DNA of 64,000 bases from Prostheceraeus crozeri (GCA_907163375.1 CAJQUW010011257.1:141001-205000), one strand, 5' to 3'; positions 1 through 10,138 are shown, counted from the first letter of the stretch. The notes: a model not told the origin generated them from the sequence alone. Program-made: numbers and translations.

Positions 1-540
1 CTGTTCATTTAACACATAACGATATGTTATTGGAGCATATCTTACGATTGTCTAAAGACTCGATTGCTATATTTCTCAGCGGTATTTTGATATATTTCAT
101 GTTGTTCAATGCCCAAATAAATGTTTCAGGTCAATAAGAATAGGACGCATTTCATGTAACTGAAAATAACTTTTGCTTAAAGGAACAATAGTGAGAATTA
201 GCCAACATGTATGTACGCTAATTCTTACTATTTTTCCTATTTACTTTGCTATTTCTTACTGCCATTTTGAATAAAAAACATTCAGTCTCAATTTCCATGT
301 AAGTATGCGCTATTTTGATTTCATCACAAATGCGAACAATCTCCGGTATAGACGCAATCAATAGTGAGAATGCAGCATTCCAATAAAGCGAATCACTAAT
401 CTTAATAATGAGAACATAATTAATAGCACACCTACATCAAGCAATGGGCAACATGAGAAAGATGGAATAGCAAGAAAAAAGATCACTGTCAAAGAAAACA
501 TGTGTGCCTAGCAGTGTGAAATTACTGAATTCACATAAAT
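1..540. other. AT-rich DNA with no recognised feature
   Basis: I see no coding frame, repeat boundary or RNA gene here. The sequence is AT-rich with scattered stops in all frames. Confidence 0.5.
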
Positions 541-979
541 CCTTATCGTCTAGACAGACGTCTACACTTATTCCAGTCTGCGTGAAATTTAGTCCAGCAG
601 CCAGAACGAGTTTCTGCTATGAATGAGACCAAAAATGAGACCTTCAAGCAATGTTGTACGTCCACTGGCTACCACGAATCTTACCACGAAACCCACAAGT
701 ACCCAGTTCTTGTCAGACATGATAAAGGGAAAATACAAAAGATCCAGTGGGAGAAAGATTGAAGCTTTCGATGAAAATGAGATTTTCTCTGGAAATCACT
801 AAGTCTTTAGTCATATTTTGATGTAAACATGCCGAGACCCCGAAAGAACAACATTTAAGTCAGATTTTGTTCTCACCTCTTGAATATTTTTATCATATAT
901 TTTGACATGGAATAATCTTTAAGTCACTGCTCAAGTCCTATCATCATACATCAGATGGTTGATGTAGGCTTGCGAGGAT

Positions 980-2794
980 GTGGCTAAATTGAACCTTAAT
1001 CAAAAGATACATATGGCAAAGTTAGAGCACGAACAAAAAGTGGCCAAGAATTTCAAATCAGACAAGAAATTATTTTGGAAATTCATAAATGAAAAACTGA
1101 AATCCAGTGGTCTTCCAAATACTTTTTATGATTCGAGCAGTACTTACAGTGATTCAGAAACAATTGGTGAGAAATTCAACGATTATTTTGCTTCCTCTTT
1201 TGTTTCCTCCGATGCTCATTTACTTTTATCTGATACATGTGCAAGACTGATAAGTTGTGATAGTGACATGATAAATCCTGTCTTCCTACCTAATGTAATA
1301 TGTGATGTGATTTCCAAGCTCCCTAATTCAACCAGCATGGATGCTGACGGACTGTCTTACTTAATGATAAAGAAATGTGTCCTTCAACTATCACCATTAT
1401 TATCAAGAATCTTTAAAGTCTCGTATGAGTCTGGAGCTATTCCCAATGGGTGGAGAACTGTCGTGGTCACTCCTGTTTTTAAATCAGGTGTAAAGAATTG
1501 CATTCAGAACTACAGGCCCATTACAATCTCAAGTGTTTGCTGCCGCATTATGGAAAGAATCCTTAGACAAGCTATTATTAACTACTGTCTCGCCAAGAAC
1601 ATACTATCTTCTTCACAACACGGCTTCGTAGCTAAAACATCAACCGAAACAGCAAATCTTGACTTCTATGAGTTCGTTACCAAAAACGTTGACCTACGAA
1701 GTACTGTAGACATCATGTTTCTTGATTACAGTAAAGCGTTCGAAAGAGTTCCACATGAAGGCCTGATCTTTAAGTTACAGTACTATGGCTTTGACAATCG
1801 ACTGATGAATTGGCTAATGAATTATTTCACAGATCGCGAGCAAATTGTACTTTTTGATGGTTTGAAATCCTCTTCACGTTGTATACGCAGTGGTGTTATC
1901 CAGGGCTCAGTACTGGGTCCTACACTATTTGTAATATTCATGAATGATTTCGAGGAGAAAATTGTGTCTTCAAAAATTATCAAGTACGCTGATGACGTAA
2001 AACTTGCATGCCTTCGACCAACTACTTCCAACCTAAAACCTTTACAAAATGACATCCAAATAATCGAGGAATGGAATCAAGAAAATGGAATTGTTCTAAA
2101 TCAGCAAAAATGTGCAATTATGCAGTTAGGGAATTCTGAAAGCATGGAGTCTTATATATTATCTGGGATGAATGTTCCGTTCGTTCAATCGTACAAGGAC
2201 CTTGGTATTTTGGTGACGAATGATCTTTCTTTTGATAATCATATCAATAGTATAGTAAATCGCGCAAGAAGACAGTGGGGCTTAATTCGACGGACATTTG
2301 GCTATTTGGAAACAAATGCCATTTTTTTGTTATACAAGCTTCACGTTCGCAGTATACTGGAGTATGGTAATACGTTATGGAATCCCTACCATGAAAAGAA
2401 CATCAAGCTGATCGAGAGTGTACAAAAGTGCATGTCCAGGAGCTTCTGTCATACCAAACATATGTCATACCGTGAAAGACTTAAAACTCTGAATCTGTTA
2501 TCACTTAAGGCTCGACGATTACGATATCATCTCATTTTTCTGTATAAAATTGTTCATAATCACATTGACTTAAATTTTCGTGACTTCTTTGAAATTTCAA
2601 ATGAACCCAGAACTCGAGGCAACAGTCTTCGCATGTACCCCAAGCGTCATTATCATCAATATAGACAATTTTTTATCACAGTGTACATTTCCAAGTACTG
2701 GAATATGCTAACTGACTCTGAAATCAATTCTCCTTCGATAAATGTTTTCAAAAAGGTTGTCCAGGAATTGTTTCAAAAGCTTGATATCTGGTAA
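980..2794 (+). CDS. Reverse transcriptase of a non-LTR retrotransposon (N-terminally truncated ORF2)
   Basis: A 604-codon open frame encodes the RT and C-terminal region of a CR1/Jockey-type ORF2. In order: an N-terminal linker rich in K and E (1-110), the RT fingers with the NYRPI motif (about 177-181), the first catalytic Asp in LDYSKAF (about 248-254), QGSVLGP (about 309-315), the catalytic YADD (about 336-339), the thumb, and a C-terminal domain with a RARRQWGLIRR-like stretch and an SILEYGNTLWNP motif. Full-length ORF2 would also carry an AP-like endonuclease upstream, which is absent. The open frame nominally begins at a GTG at 980, but that lies in the target-site duplication. The first ATG inside the element is at 1013. 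No internal stop or frameshift is seen. The enzyme would copy element RNA at nicked chromosomal DNA; this truncated copy is probably not autonomous. Confidence 0.88.
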   Translation: MAKLNLNQKIHMAKLEHEQKVAKNFKSDKKLFWKFINEKLKSSGLPNTFYDSSSTYSDSETIGEKFNDYFASSFVSSDAHLLLSDTCARLISCDSDMINPVFLPNVICDVISKLPNSTSMDADGLSYLMIKKCVLQLSPLLSRIFKVSYESGAIPNGWRTVVVTPVFKSGVKNCIQNYRPITISSVCCRIMERILRQAIINYCLAKNILSSSQHGFVAKTSTETANLDFYEFVTKNVDLRSTVDIMFLDYSKAFERVPHEGLIFKLQYYGFDNRLMNWLMNYFTDREQIVLFDGLKSSSRCIRSGVIQGSVLGPTLFVIFMNDFEEKIVSSKIIKYADDVKLACLRPTTSNLKPLQNDIQIIEEWNQENGIVLNQQKCAIMQLGNSESMESYILSGMNVPFVQSYKDLGILVTNDLSFDNHINSIVNRARRQWGLIRRTFGYLETNAIFLLYKLHVRSILEYGNTLWNPYHEKNIKLIESVQKCMSRSFCHTKHMSYRERLKTLNLLSLKARRLRYHLIFLYKIVHNHIDLNFRDFFEISNEPRTRGNSLRMYPKRHYHQYRQFFITVYISKYWNMLTDSEINSPSINVFKKVVQELFQKLDIW

Positions 2795-2961
2795 TTCTTT
2801 TGTATTTGCATGTGTGTGAAGTTTACTGAACGGTTGAGTACAATTGCACTGTACTACAAGTACAATTTGAAATATGTTGAAATTGTTATTCGTTGTCTTG
2901 CCCTCGATTTGGGCCTTGTATTTTCTTTGATGAAATACAGATATTATTATTATTATTATAA
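993..2961 (+). mobile_element. 5'-truncated non-LTR retrotransposon (CR1/Jockey-like) with target duplication
   Basis: The insertion carries an RT open reading frame, a short 3' UTR and an (ATT)n tail at 2941-2960. It is flanked by near-identical copies of the target, ATGTGGCTAAATTGA at 978-992 and ATGTGGCTACAATTGA at 2962-2977, which differ by one base. Target-primed insertion with a simple-repeat tail and 5' truncation is typical of CR1/L2/Jockey-group elements. The endonuclease and ORF1 are missing. It landed inside dispersed repeat copy A, so it is younger than that copy. The intact reading frame suggests a fairly recent insertion. Confidence 0.8.
2941..2960 (+). repeat. (ATT)n 3' tail of the non-LTR element
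   Basis: A short ATT microsatellite closes the element immediately before the second target-site copy. Tails of this kind take the place of poly(A) in many CR1/L2-group elements. Confidence 0.75.
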
Positions 2962-3179
2962 ATGTGGCTACAATTGACCGAAATGCTGTGTTTGCCACTA
3001 TTATGATACTGACTACATATGGGGGTTGTTAAAATTCATATAGACAAGGGTGCATGAGCATGATATATAATGAACTGAAGACGTTCCATGTTTTTTGGCT
3101 ATTGACTTGGTGTTTTTCACTTAGTGTAATCAGAGAAAACAGAAACAGAGAAAGTCTAATTTTTAGCGAAACCTTTAAT

Positions 3180-3938
3180 CTACTGCTCACTATCATGATC
3201 AGCCAATTCCGTGGTAATTTTTTCAAAACTGTAAAAAAACTGTTTAATTTGAAATACATGATGCTGGATCATAATCATCCACCTCTGGAGCCTGTTCGAT
3301 AATACATCTATAGGTTTCTTGAAAAGTTGTACTATCGGCAAGTGGTCAGTTAGTGCCTCAAACTCAATACCAAAGAGTAGTTTACTGAAACGAGTGATCC
3401 CAAATACCAAGCCTAGAAATTCTCGTTCTATTTGTGAGTACCTCGCCTCTGTTGCCGTAAGAGCTCTTGATGTGAACATAACAGCTCTACCCTCCTGTAA
3501 TAATACGCTTCCAATACCAGTCGGACTAGCATCAGTTTGAATCACGACTTTCTTTACTGGATCAAAGAACGCTAGACATCTGTCTGAAATAATTTCTGAT
3601 CTAAGTCTTTCGAAAGCAGCAATATTTTCATTGCTCCAGACAAAATTTGATCTTTTCATCATTTCCCAGAGAGGCTTTGTTAATGTGCTGAAATGCGGGA
3701 TGTCATCATTTCCCAAATAACCAGCTAAACCCAAAAAGGACCTTAGCGCTTCTTGATCTCTAGGAATTGGGAGTTTCCGAATAGCCTCCAATTTTTGGGG
3801 ATCAGAAGATATACCATCACAAGACCAAACGTGGCCCAGGAAATCAATACTTTTAGTCGAAATCATACATTTATCTCTATACAGTTTGACACCAGCTTGA
3901 GATAATCGTTTGCATACTTTACGTAATGTAGCATTATG
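3180..3938 (-). pseudogene. Gypsy RT C-terminus and RNase H
   Basis: The frame opens at the foldback junction with HNATLRKVC, continues through the RT thumb (DFLGHVWSCDGI, then LRSFLGLAGY) and into RNase H. RNase H features are the Asp in QTDASPTGIGSVLLQ, the Glu in IEREFLGLVFGI and the Asp in ALTDHLPIV. The end after RLQRWMIMIQHH no longer matches the usual GKxNxVAD linker, so the C-terminus is degenerate. It continues the reverse transcriptase found on the other side of the foldback (4612 upward). The product would have removed RNA from RNA:DNA hybrids during reverse transcription. Confidence 0.82.
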
Positions 3939-4611
3939 AGTAGTTAGGTTAGAGGATGACCCAATCACCGATTGCTGTTTCGGTCAGAAGAGAAAACACC
4001 AAATTCTCTAAGCGCTTTCAGTGCGCACAGCGTATCATCTTCAGAGAGAGAGAGAGTGGTCTGACCTGCAGACCAAGTTACATCAACGAGTAGAGATCAA
4101 GTGCATGTACATTAGACAGACAGTCATCAGATGATCAAATCCAATTATTCCTATGAACGCCACTACTGCAAAATACTGGTCCCATTGACAAAGAGCCGTT
4201 TTGGCGAAGGAGGATAATCAAAGAGGCTATGTGGTCGAAGCACTTCAAGTCGGGGAACAAGACAAAGCATGACCTTGGAGGACTGTGGAACGAATTTCTA
4301 TAACTTTACTTTTTCTTTCTAGGTTGTTTCGTGACTTTGTAGATAATTCCCTGATTTTAACTTCTACTTACCAGTATTTTGCAGTAGTGACGTTCATAGG
4401 AATAATTGGATTTGATCATCTGATGACTGTCTGTCTAATGTACATGCACTTGATCTCTACTTGTTGATGTAACTTGGTCTGCAGGTCAGACCACTCTCTC
4501 TCTCTCTCTGAAGATGATACGCTGTGCGCACTGAAAGCGCTTAGAGAATTTGGTGTTTTCTCTTCTGACCGAAACAGCAATCGGTGATTGGGTCATCCTC
4601 TAACCTAACTA
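3939..4611. mobile_element. Foldback / long-TIR MITE inside the Gypsy RT
   Basis: Arms of about 240 bp (3941-4179 and 4371-4611) are near-identical inverted repeats, both starting TAGTTAGGTTAGAGGATGAC when read inward. The roughly 190-bp spacer has no convincing coding frame. The interrupted Gypsy codons flank it, and ATTATG occurs at 3933-3938 and 4612-4617, fitting a 6-bp target duplication. A (GA)n stretch sits inside each arm. Near-identity of the arms implies recent movement or gene conversion. It is non-autonomous. The superfamily is not certain from the termini. Confidence 0.8.
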
Positions 4612-5165
4612 ATTATGCTTCTGACCCTTTGTTTCATTCAGCATTATGAGTCTCGATATTCTTTGCAACAATAACTATAAGTTATCATCAACATATATGC
4701 ATGTATCTACAAGCACATTGTCAATTCCACTAAGTATATCTTGAAGAACCCGTGTAAACACCTCCGGAGCCGAAGAAATACCAAACGGAAGGCGTTGATA
4801 ACAATATCTGCCGAATGGGGTCGAGAAAGTAAGAATATCCTGGCTATCTTCATGCACAGGCACTTGCCAAAATGAATTCTTGCAATCTAGCCACCTCCAT
4901 ATCTTTGGTTGCGTAACCCTAGCCGCCAGCTCGTTAAATGTTGGTATTTGATACAACTCTCGTCTTAATGAATGATTTAGACGTCGAAAATCACAACATA
5001 CCCTCAAATCACCACTTGACTTGAACGCTATAACCATGGGAGCGCAGTGCTCAGTCGGCTTTTCAATTTTCCTTATGATTCCCTTGTCTACCATATCATC
5101 GAGTACATTCCTTAGCTTAGGTAATAAGGCAGGAGGAACTCGCCTATAGTTGAGGCACAGTAGGG
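4612..5165 (-). pseudogene. Gypsy reverse transcriptase, N-terminal and palm part
   Basis: The frame reads RRVPPALLPKLRNVLDD, then the VDKGIIRKIEKPTEHCAPMV region, the palm Asp in WLDCKNSFWQ, the LPFGISSAPEVF motif and the catalytic YVDD. These are the standard Ty3/Gypsy RT blocks in order. Just after YVDDNL the frame is interrupted, first by decay and then by the foldback at 4611. An indel near 5160 puts the N-terminal part in another frame from the upstream protease. The catalytic aspartates are still present. Confidence 0.85.
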
Positions 5166-6085
5166 CATGAAATTATCCTTAAGTACCACTCGATATGTAT
5201 ATCCCGTATTAATACAATCATCATTAGCAACGGAAAACAGCGTTGGGTATTCAGTGTCGAGACTGTTCAACGTAATATTTCCAAAATCATATTTATCAAC
5301 ATTATTCAACATAGACATTACAGCTGCGTTGTTTAAATCAGTGCAAGTATTTTTTTTGGTGGCTTATCATACAATTCTGATATCAAGTCGAGCTCACGTA
5401 ATATGAGTGAAAATAGCTCACTCACAGCGTCAACTTCAACTATATAGAATTCTGCCTCTACTGTACGATTATTGCAGGAAACAGAAAAATATGCACTTCC
5501 TAGGACATTCACTTTAAAATTGCCCCAACTTTTGATACGAACATTTGTAGGGGTTAAAGCTTTGTTTTCAACAAGGTATCTAGGCATAACTTGAGCGCCG
5601 CTATCAAGAATTAGAGATATTGTCGCATTGTCAATGAATACTATTTTCTTTACAGTACAGTCTTCAAAAGAAAAAATATTAAATTCAGAGATAGAACCGG
5701 TCTTACTCTCCGGTATGGCTCGCACCTGCTTCGGTGGGTTATAACTGGAACGACCAACAGCATTTGTTTTGATTGGTTTCGATCGGCAACACCTCTGAAA
5801 ATGACCGAGTCTTGAACAGAATCTGCAGATGGAATTCTTCGCGGGACACGCAGCATCGTTCGCCAAGTGACTCGAAGAATCACAGCGATAGCATCTAACA
5901 TTGTATCTCTTTTCATCTCTTTCAGGAGCAACTTCAACAGATTTGGGTTTGAAGGTTTGTTCCACAGCAGCAATTGTCCGGCTTCTTTCTTTTTTGGCAC
6001 GTTCGAAGGCTTCTCCTCTCGCAATGGCAAGTTCAAATGTAAGGGACATACAAAACGGAACCATTCGGAAGCACTTAAAGCTCAA
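5112..6085 (-). pseudogene. Gypsy Gag C-terminus (zinc knuckles) and protease
   Basis: A basic stretch is followed by two Cys/His knuckles (CYRCDSSSHLANDAAC and CRFCSRLGHFQRCC), as in nucleocapsids of K02A2.6-like Gypsy elements. Next comes an aspartic protease with the active-site DSG in LILDSGAQ. The frame stops at 5333. A shift at the A8 run (about 5350) continues it as the linker ending VVLKDNFMPYC. The protease would process the polyprotein and the knuckles bind RNA. The true N-terminus is lost at the BEL junction near 6085. Confidence 0.78.
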
Positions 6086-6410
6086 GTAAAAGAGTTAATT
6101 GGATGCCAGTTTCCAAGGATCCCCCGATATTTGGGGCATACTCTGGGATGAATAGTCATTTGATTATTGACCAGAGCAGCAGGCGAAACATGATAACTTG
6201 TTTTACATGACTGATGTGTCTTCAATTCGAGTTCGTTTATCAAACAGTCAGACACCGTCCACCCAAAGATAGTTTTTCTTAAACGGAAATCTGTCATGCA
6301 TAATTCTTTCATCCAATATCCTACAATATCATCATAGATATCAGCGCCAGAACTAGATCGATTGAACCAGGGACATTGAAAGAAGGATCTGCCAGTTCAA
6401 GCCCCTTTAA
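6082..6410 (-). pseudogene. BEL/Pao protease C-terminal region
   Basis: In one frame the minus strand reads LKGLELADPSFNVPGSIDLV followed by an IYDDIV-like block, and then in the next frame RLRKTIFGWTVS. Both are hallmarks of the conserved stretch after the protease in BEL/Pao polyproteins, where an LxLADP..NxPGxIDLLLGAD block precedes an xTxFGWxxSG block. It continues the protease at 6421-7065 after a frame change. The C-terminal residues (PKYRGILGNWHP) are not recognised and may be beyond the element. Confidence 0.7.
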
Positions 6411-6420
6411 ATGAGACCAA

Positions 6421-7065
6421 TCATTGATTGCTGGTGGAAGGCGATTTGTTACTTTGGGTAATAATGTTGACTTGAACAGATAGTTTCACATTAGATAATG
6501 ACTTTTTAACAGGAGAAATGGTTAAATCTACGAAGCCTTTAGTTTCAGCCATTTGCAAGCCACCAAGGTCATCGACAGCATTATGATTTCTATTGCGTTT
6601 CAATCTCAATTTTTGCATGCAATTTTCAGATACGAAACTTGCCTGAGATCCTGAATCAAGCAAAGTTCGAAATGTTTCAGATGAACCATATGAAGATTGA
6701 ATTGAGATTGCGGTTGTCGCTAGGAAAACATTTCTTGAATGCGCAAGTGTTTGAGAAGACTTCGTCGGAAACTCATGACAAGACTGTGTTTCCGAAGCTG
6801 TATAGGTCGTGTCTGAGGTCTTCTCTGTCTTATGAAGCAATGAGTTATGCTTTCCTTTGCAATACTTGCAATCTCCACCATAACAATGTTGCGCAATGTG
6901 ACCACTTTTTAGGCAATTGAAGCACAGTTTATTCAGCCCTTTCAAATTCGTACGTCCTTCATAAAAATTCAAAATTCGTGGCCATCGGTAAATTTGATGT
7001 GAATGTTCATCACAAATCGAACAAACTTTAGCTGAAGATGAATGACATGTCTGAAAGTAGTTCAT
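6421..7065 (-). pseudogene. BEL/Pao nucleocapsid and aspartic protease
   Basis: Two metal-binding motifs come first: CSICDEHSH at about residues 16-24 and a perfect CX2CX4HX4C knuckle, CFNCLKSGHIAQHC, at about 47-60, followed by CKYCKGKHNSLLH. The protease has the DSG active site in FRTLLDSGSQASFV (about 133-146). This organisation is typical of Pao-family polyproteins. The start Met lies in mid-polyprotein, so it is not a true initiation site. Confidence 0.82.
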
Positions 7066-7262
7066 TAGCCTAATTTTCTCATAATTCGTGTATCGTCGTT
7101 CATTATCACTTTATCCGTGAGTTTTACGAGAAGAAAATGATTCCAGAGCAAGACAATAACTGTCCAAAAATGTTTACGAAAGTTAGTAGTGTCTTTCCTG
7201 GGAAATTAATTTCCAAATGTCGACGAGTTGCAGGATACAGTTTTTCACTTATCAAATACACT

Positions 7263-8010
7263 TCATTCCTTTACAGGCTGCCGCAGTGCTTTCAAGGCCA
7301 TCACATGCTGCGTAGTGTTTTGTAACAAATTTCTCAATTCTTCAGGATTGTCATTTTTAAAGGGCGACTGCGAAAAAAGGGAGAGCAAATGAGAGCGGAC
7401 TATGATGCGCAAATTGTCATATCTGTCAATGCGAATGTTCTTCGCTCGCATGTAGTTATCATCAGAAATTGGAAGTGATGAAATATGTTGCAAAGGGTCT
7501 TCAATTAATGATGATTTCAAATATTGCAGTGTTATGAGAGTCACTCAGAATTATGTTCTTATCCACCGATGCTTTAAAAAGATCCCAAAAAGATGACCAG
7601 TGTTCATATCTACCATCGAATTTGGGAAGCTCGATGCGCGGTAATTTCAACAGTTTCGAGGAGTGTGAATTACTCTCAATAACTTTAGTAGTTGAATTTG
7701 CAGAATTATTATTTGTTGAAGCAATGCTAGTTAGTCTGGAGTTGCCATCGACATATCGAATGAATTGTTCTTCATATTCATGTTCTTCCACATCAAAGTC
7801 AGCCTCGTCATGCATCTGAATCTTCGTTTGTAAATTTACAAATTCATTCCATAAATCCTCTAAAATATGTGCTTTTTCTTGACCTTGAATAAAATCGGAT
7901 AATTCCATCGATTCTGACCGACTAAGTATGCGAGTGATACGACCTTTGATAACAGAGCGATGACCACGCAAAATTTCCATAATTATCAGTCTTTTAGAAG
8001 AATTGTTCAA
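7263..8010 (-). pseudogene. BEL/Pao Gag (DUF1759-like), two frames
   Basis: The first frame (8010-7501) begins at an ATG and carries a helical N-terminus, then the conserved LPRIELPKFDGRYEHWSSFW block. The second frame (7544-7263) continues with LQYLKSSLIEDPLQHISSLP, a YDNLRIIVRSHL block and EELRNLLQNTTQH. These are consecutive blocks of the DUF1759 Gag domain, so a frameshift near 7520-7540 has split one gene. Gag forms the particle that packages element RNA. The 8010 start suits a Gag initiator because the 5' leader and a possible LTR lie just upstream. Confidence 0.82.
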
Positions 8011-8168
8011 CGAAATTAGTAATTATATGATAAAAGCAAAAAGTCACAAGATGCTAAATGTCCAAATTTCAATTGTCATTGCTAGTCTATTACCAAACTT
8101 CAAATGAATTGTCAAAATGCCAGATTGCCAATGGTTCCAATAAATCCGCCTCACCAGACCAATTTAAT

Positions 8169-8358
8169 GTTGCACAAACATTAACTAAGAGAATGAAGAA
8201 GCCGGAGTTCCTTCATGTAGAGTTAAATTGTCATCTTAACAAGTTATGAAATTCAAATGTTCTGCAATGAGGCAATCTATGTACAAAGATTGATGGAGCT
8301 AGAAACTAGAGATGAATCACTATTCAATAGAGACAATAGATATATTCTGTTCGTAACA
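8169..8358 (-). repeat. Candidate 5' LTR of the BEL/Pao element
   Basis: On the minus strand the segment begins TGTTACGAACA, like the starts of many BEL/Pao LTRs, and ends in CAACA about 160 bp before the Gag ATG. The assignment rests only on these ends. No second LTR copy is present to confirm it. Confidence 0.3.
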
Positions 8359-8400
8359 CCGCCCATCTCGAAATTCTGAAGAAATTCAGCTATTTGCTTC

Positions 8401-8525
8401 CATAATGCATGATTTTGCAAGGCTTTCTATGTCCACAGGTTAATAAGTTCTTTGAAGCGTTAATTATTTTCCTGGTTGGAAATTATTAACCTGGTGCACA
8501 CTTCTATGGAGAGGTCATGCATTAT
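8401..8525. repeat. Palindrome H1 (hairpin-forming)
   Basis: The ends are ATAATGCATGA and TCATGCATTAT. Inner pairing includes CAGGTTAATAA... with ...TTATTAACCTG around an AT-rich centre. The same unit recurs inverted at 10000-10131 and direct but diverged at 10139-10265. Confidence 0.75.
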
Positions 8526-8529
8526 AACA

Positions 8530-8629
8530 GATAATGCATAGATTTCTTCGGTCATTATTTGTCATAATAACCTCGAGCCTTCGGCTCTCGGTAATTATAG
8601 CAATGATGACCTCAAATCTATGCATTATC
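8530..8629. repeat. Palindrome H2 with GC-rich apex
   Basis: GATAATGCATAGATTT at the left pairs with its complement at the right. The apex is CGAGCC-TTC-GGCTC. It recurs inverted at about 9903-9999. At 10269-10329 the outer stem remains but the GC apex is gone. Confidence 0.78.
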
Positions 8630-8640
8630 TATTACATAAT

Positions 8641-9892
8641 GCATGCTATTGTGCAGCTTTTCATGTCTAGAGGTTAATGATTCCCACAATCAGGTCGTTA
8701 TATAGCACCATAATTACCTAGATATATTGACTAGATTATTTACCTACTTTGCAACGATATAAGTGATGGTGATTAAGCGTAATTAGAAAAATCATCTCCG
8801 GATTTCTGCCGTCAGGTTTGAAAAGTTCTCTAATGGACTTGCAATAGATCACTTTGCTTTTGCTGCGTTGATGAATGTCTGTTTGTGCGCCCATTAAGGG
8901 CAACCATTTTGTTTAACGACGCCAACTTCGATCATTGTCATTCTTTGTGCGTACTGGGTGCAGTTATAGTTCTACTGTGGATGATGTATTTAGAAGAATT
9001 TTTTGACAAAATGTCTGTTTAACAGCACAACAAATATTTTGTAGTGAGATAAATCAACTATATGCTACGTTCAAGTCAATATCAACCGGTGTGGAGCTAG
9101 AGCGTTTCTTTGGATGATAAACAGAACTTTTCCTCCCGTTGCTTCCGTCATTATTACGTCGAGTGTGATCAACCAAATACCCAAATACATTGCATTCTTT
9201 AACAAACTTTTGCTAGCTATCCTGTCTGTTTTTCGACTGCAACCTGCCCACTATTTATACATATTCTATCACAACCCGCCAAACATCATTTGGTTGTGCT
9301 AAAATGCATCAACCTTCTGCAATGTTGATTATATTTTTTGAAAACTAGACAGATCGTTATATTGACAGCCATTCACTATTCCAAAATATGTCAGACCCCA
9401 AAAGTCATGCCATTTAAAAGGTCATCAAAATTCGGTATAACCACCTCGTCGATGTATTGACCTTCCACTTCAAATGCGAGATGCTGGAATATAATATTTT
9501 GCATATTACTCAATCTAATGTAACACATAACAGGAATAGGTTTGCAGAATGAAGTCTACTGAGATAAATGCGCATTCAAATAGGCTGCCATTTGCTTTTG
9601 CTCATCTTCCATGAGATGAATGAAATCTTCCACTTTTTTATTCACCGACCGACTATTGCTATTATGCAGCTTGTAAAATGACACATCCTTATCGAGGTGC
9701 AACTAAAGATTGTATGTCTTCTATCTCTAGAAATTTGAGACTCAATAATTATGTAAAATTTACCACACCATGGTGACCTGTCATGTTTCATAATGAAAAA
9801 ATGGTAACCAAAAATTTGTGAAATATCAAGGCACAGACATCAAGATATCCGTGTTAAGAGGTAATTATAAGCGATATCCGTGTACAGAGGTA
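8641..9892. other. Spacer between the long inverted-repeat arms
   Basis: I see no gene. The left end has a diverged partial H1-like start (CATAATGCATG, then CATGTCTAGAGGTTAAT). Near 9843-9896 a unit of about 28 bp beginning GATATCCGTGT is repeated twice. Confidence 0.5.
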
Positions 9893-10138
9893 ATTATGTA
9901 ATAGACAATGCATAGATTTGAGGTCATCATTGCTATAATTACCGAGAGCCGAAGGCTCGAGGTTATTATGACAAATAATGACCGAAGAAATCTATGCATT
10001 ATCTGTTATAATGCATGACCTCTCCATAGAAGTGTGCACCAGGTTAATAATTTCCAACCAGGAAAATAATTAACGCTTCAAAGAACTTATTAACCTGTGG
10101 ACATAGAAAGCCTTGCAAAATCATGCATTATGTAATGG

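Larger units (their letters stand above)
565..3030 (+). repeat. Dispersed repeat of unknown class, copy A, interrupted
   Basis: About 565-992 plus 2962-3030 match copy B (25525-25955, plus strand) and copy C (25960-26177 and 28882-28970, minus strand). The shared text includes the CAGCCAGAACGAGTTTCTG-like block near 600, the TCTTGTCAGACATGAT-like block near 712, and a 3' part ending near ATTATGATACTG at 3000. Copy A is split by the non-LTR insertion at 993-2961. No coding potential or tRNA promoter boxes were recognised, so the class is open: it could be a SINE, a MITE or a relic of something larger. The boundaries are approximate and the copies have diverged considerably. Confidence 0.55.
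3180..6085 (-). mobile_element. Decayed Gypsy-type LTR retrotransposon internal region
   Basis: On the minus strand the order is zinc knuckles, aspartic protease, reverse transcriptase, RNase H, which is the Ty3/Gypsy pol order. No integrase follows the RNase H and no LTR pair is visible, so the element is truncated at its 3' side. At least two frameshifts separate the parts: one near an A8 run at about 5350, another near 5160. A foldback element splits the RT at 3939-4611. The upstream end abuts BEL/Pao sequence near 6085. This copy is inactive. Confidence 0.8.
6082..8358 (-). mobile_element. BEL/Pao LTR retrotransposon, 5' part only
   Basis: Read on the minus strand from about 8010: a Gag of the DUF1759 type, a CCHC nucleocapsid, and a DUF1758/A17-type protease. 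BEL/Pao elements have this order. RT, RNase H and integrase are absent: the element stops where Gypsy sequence begins near 6085. Several frameshifts separate the parts. Either the Gypsy inserted here or a deletion joined two elements. Confidence 0.8.
8401..10131. repeat. Large inverted repeat, ~240-bp arms, 1.25-kb spacer
   Basis: Bases 8401-8640 and 9893-10131 are inverted copies with about one mismatch by eye. Each arm contains H1 and H2. This could be a long-TIR non-autonomous transposon, or an inverted duplication of a palindromic unit. I could not find a convincing target duplication. A third, diverged H1-H2 pair in direct orientation lies immediately to the right. Confidence 0.75.
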
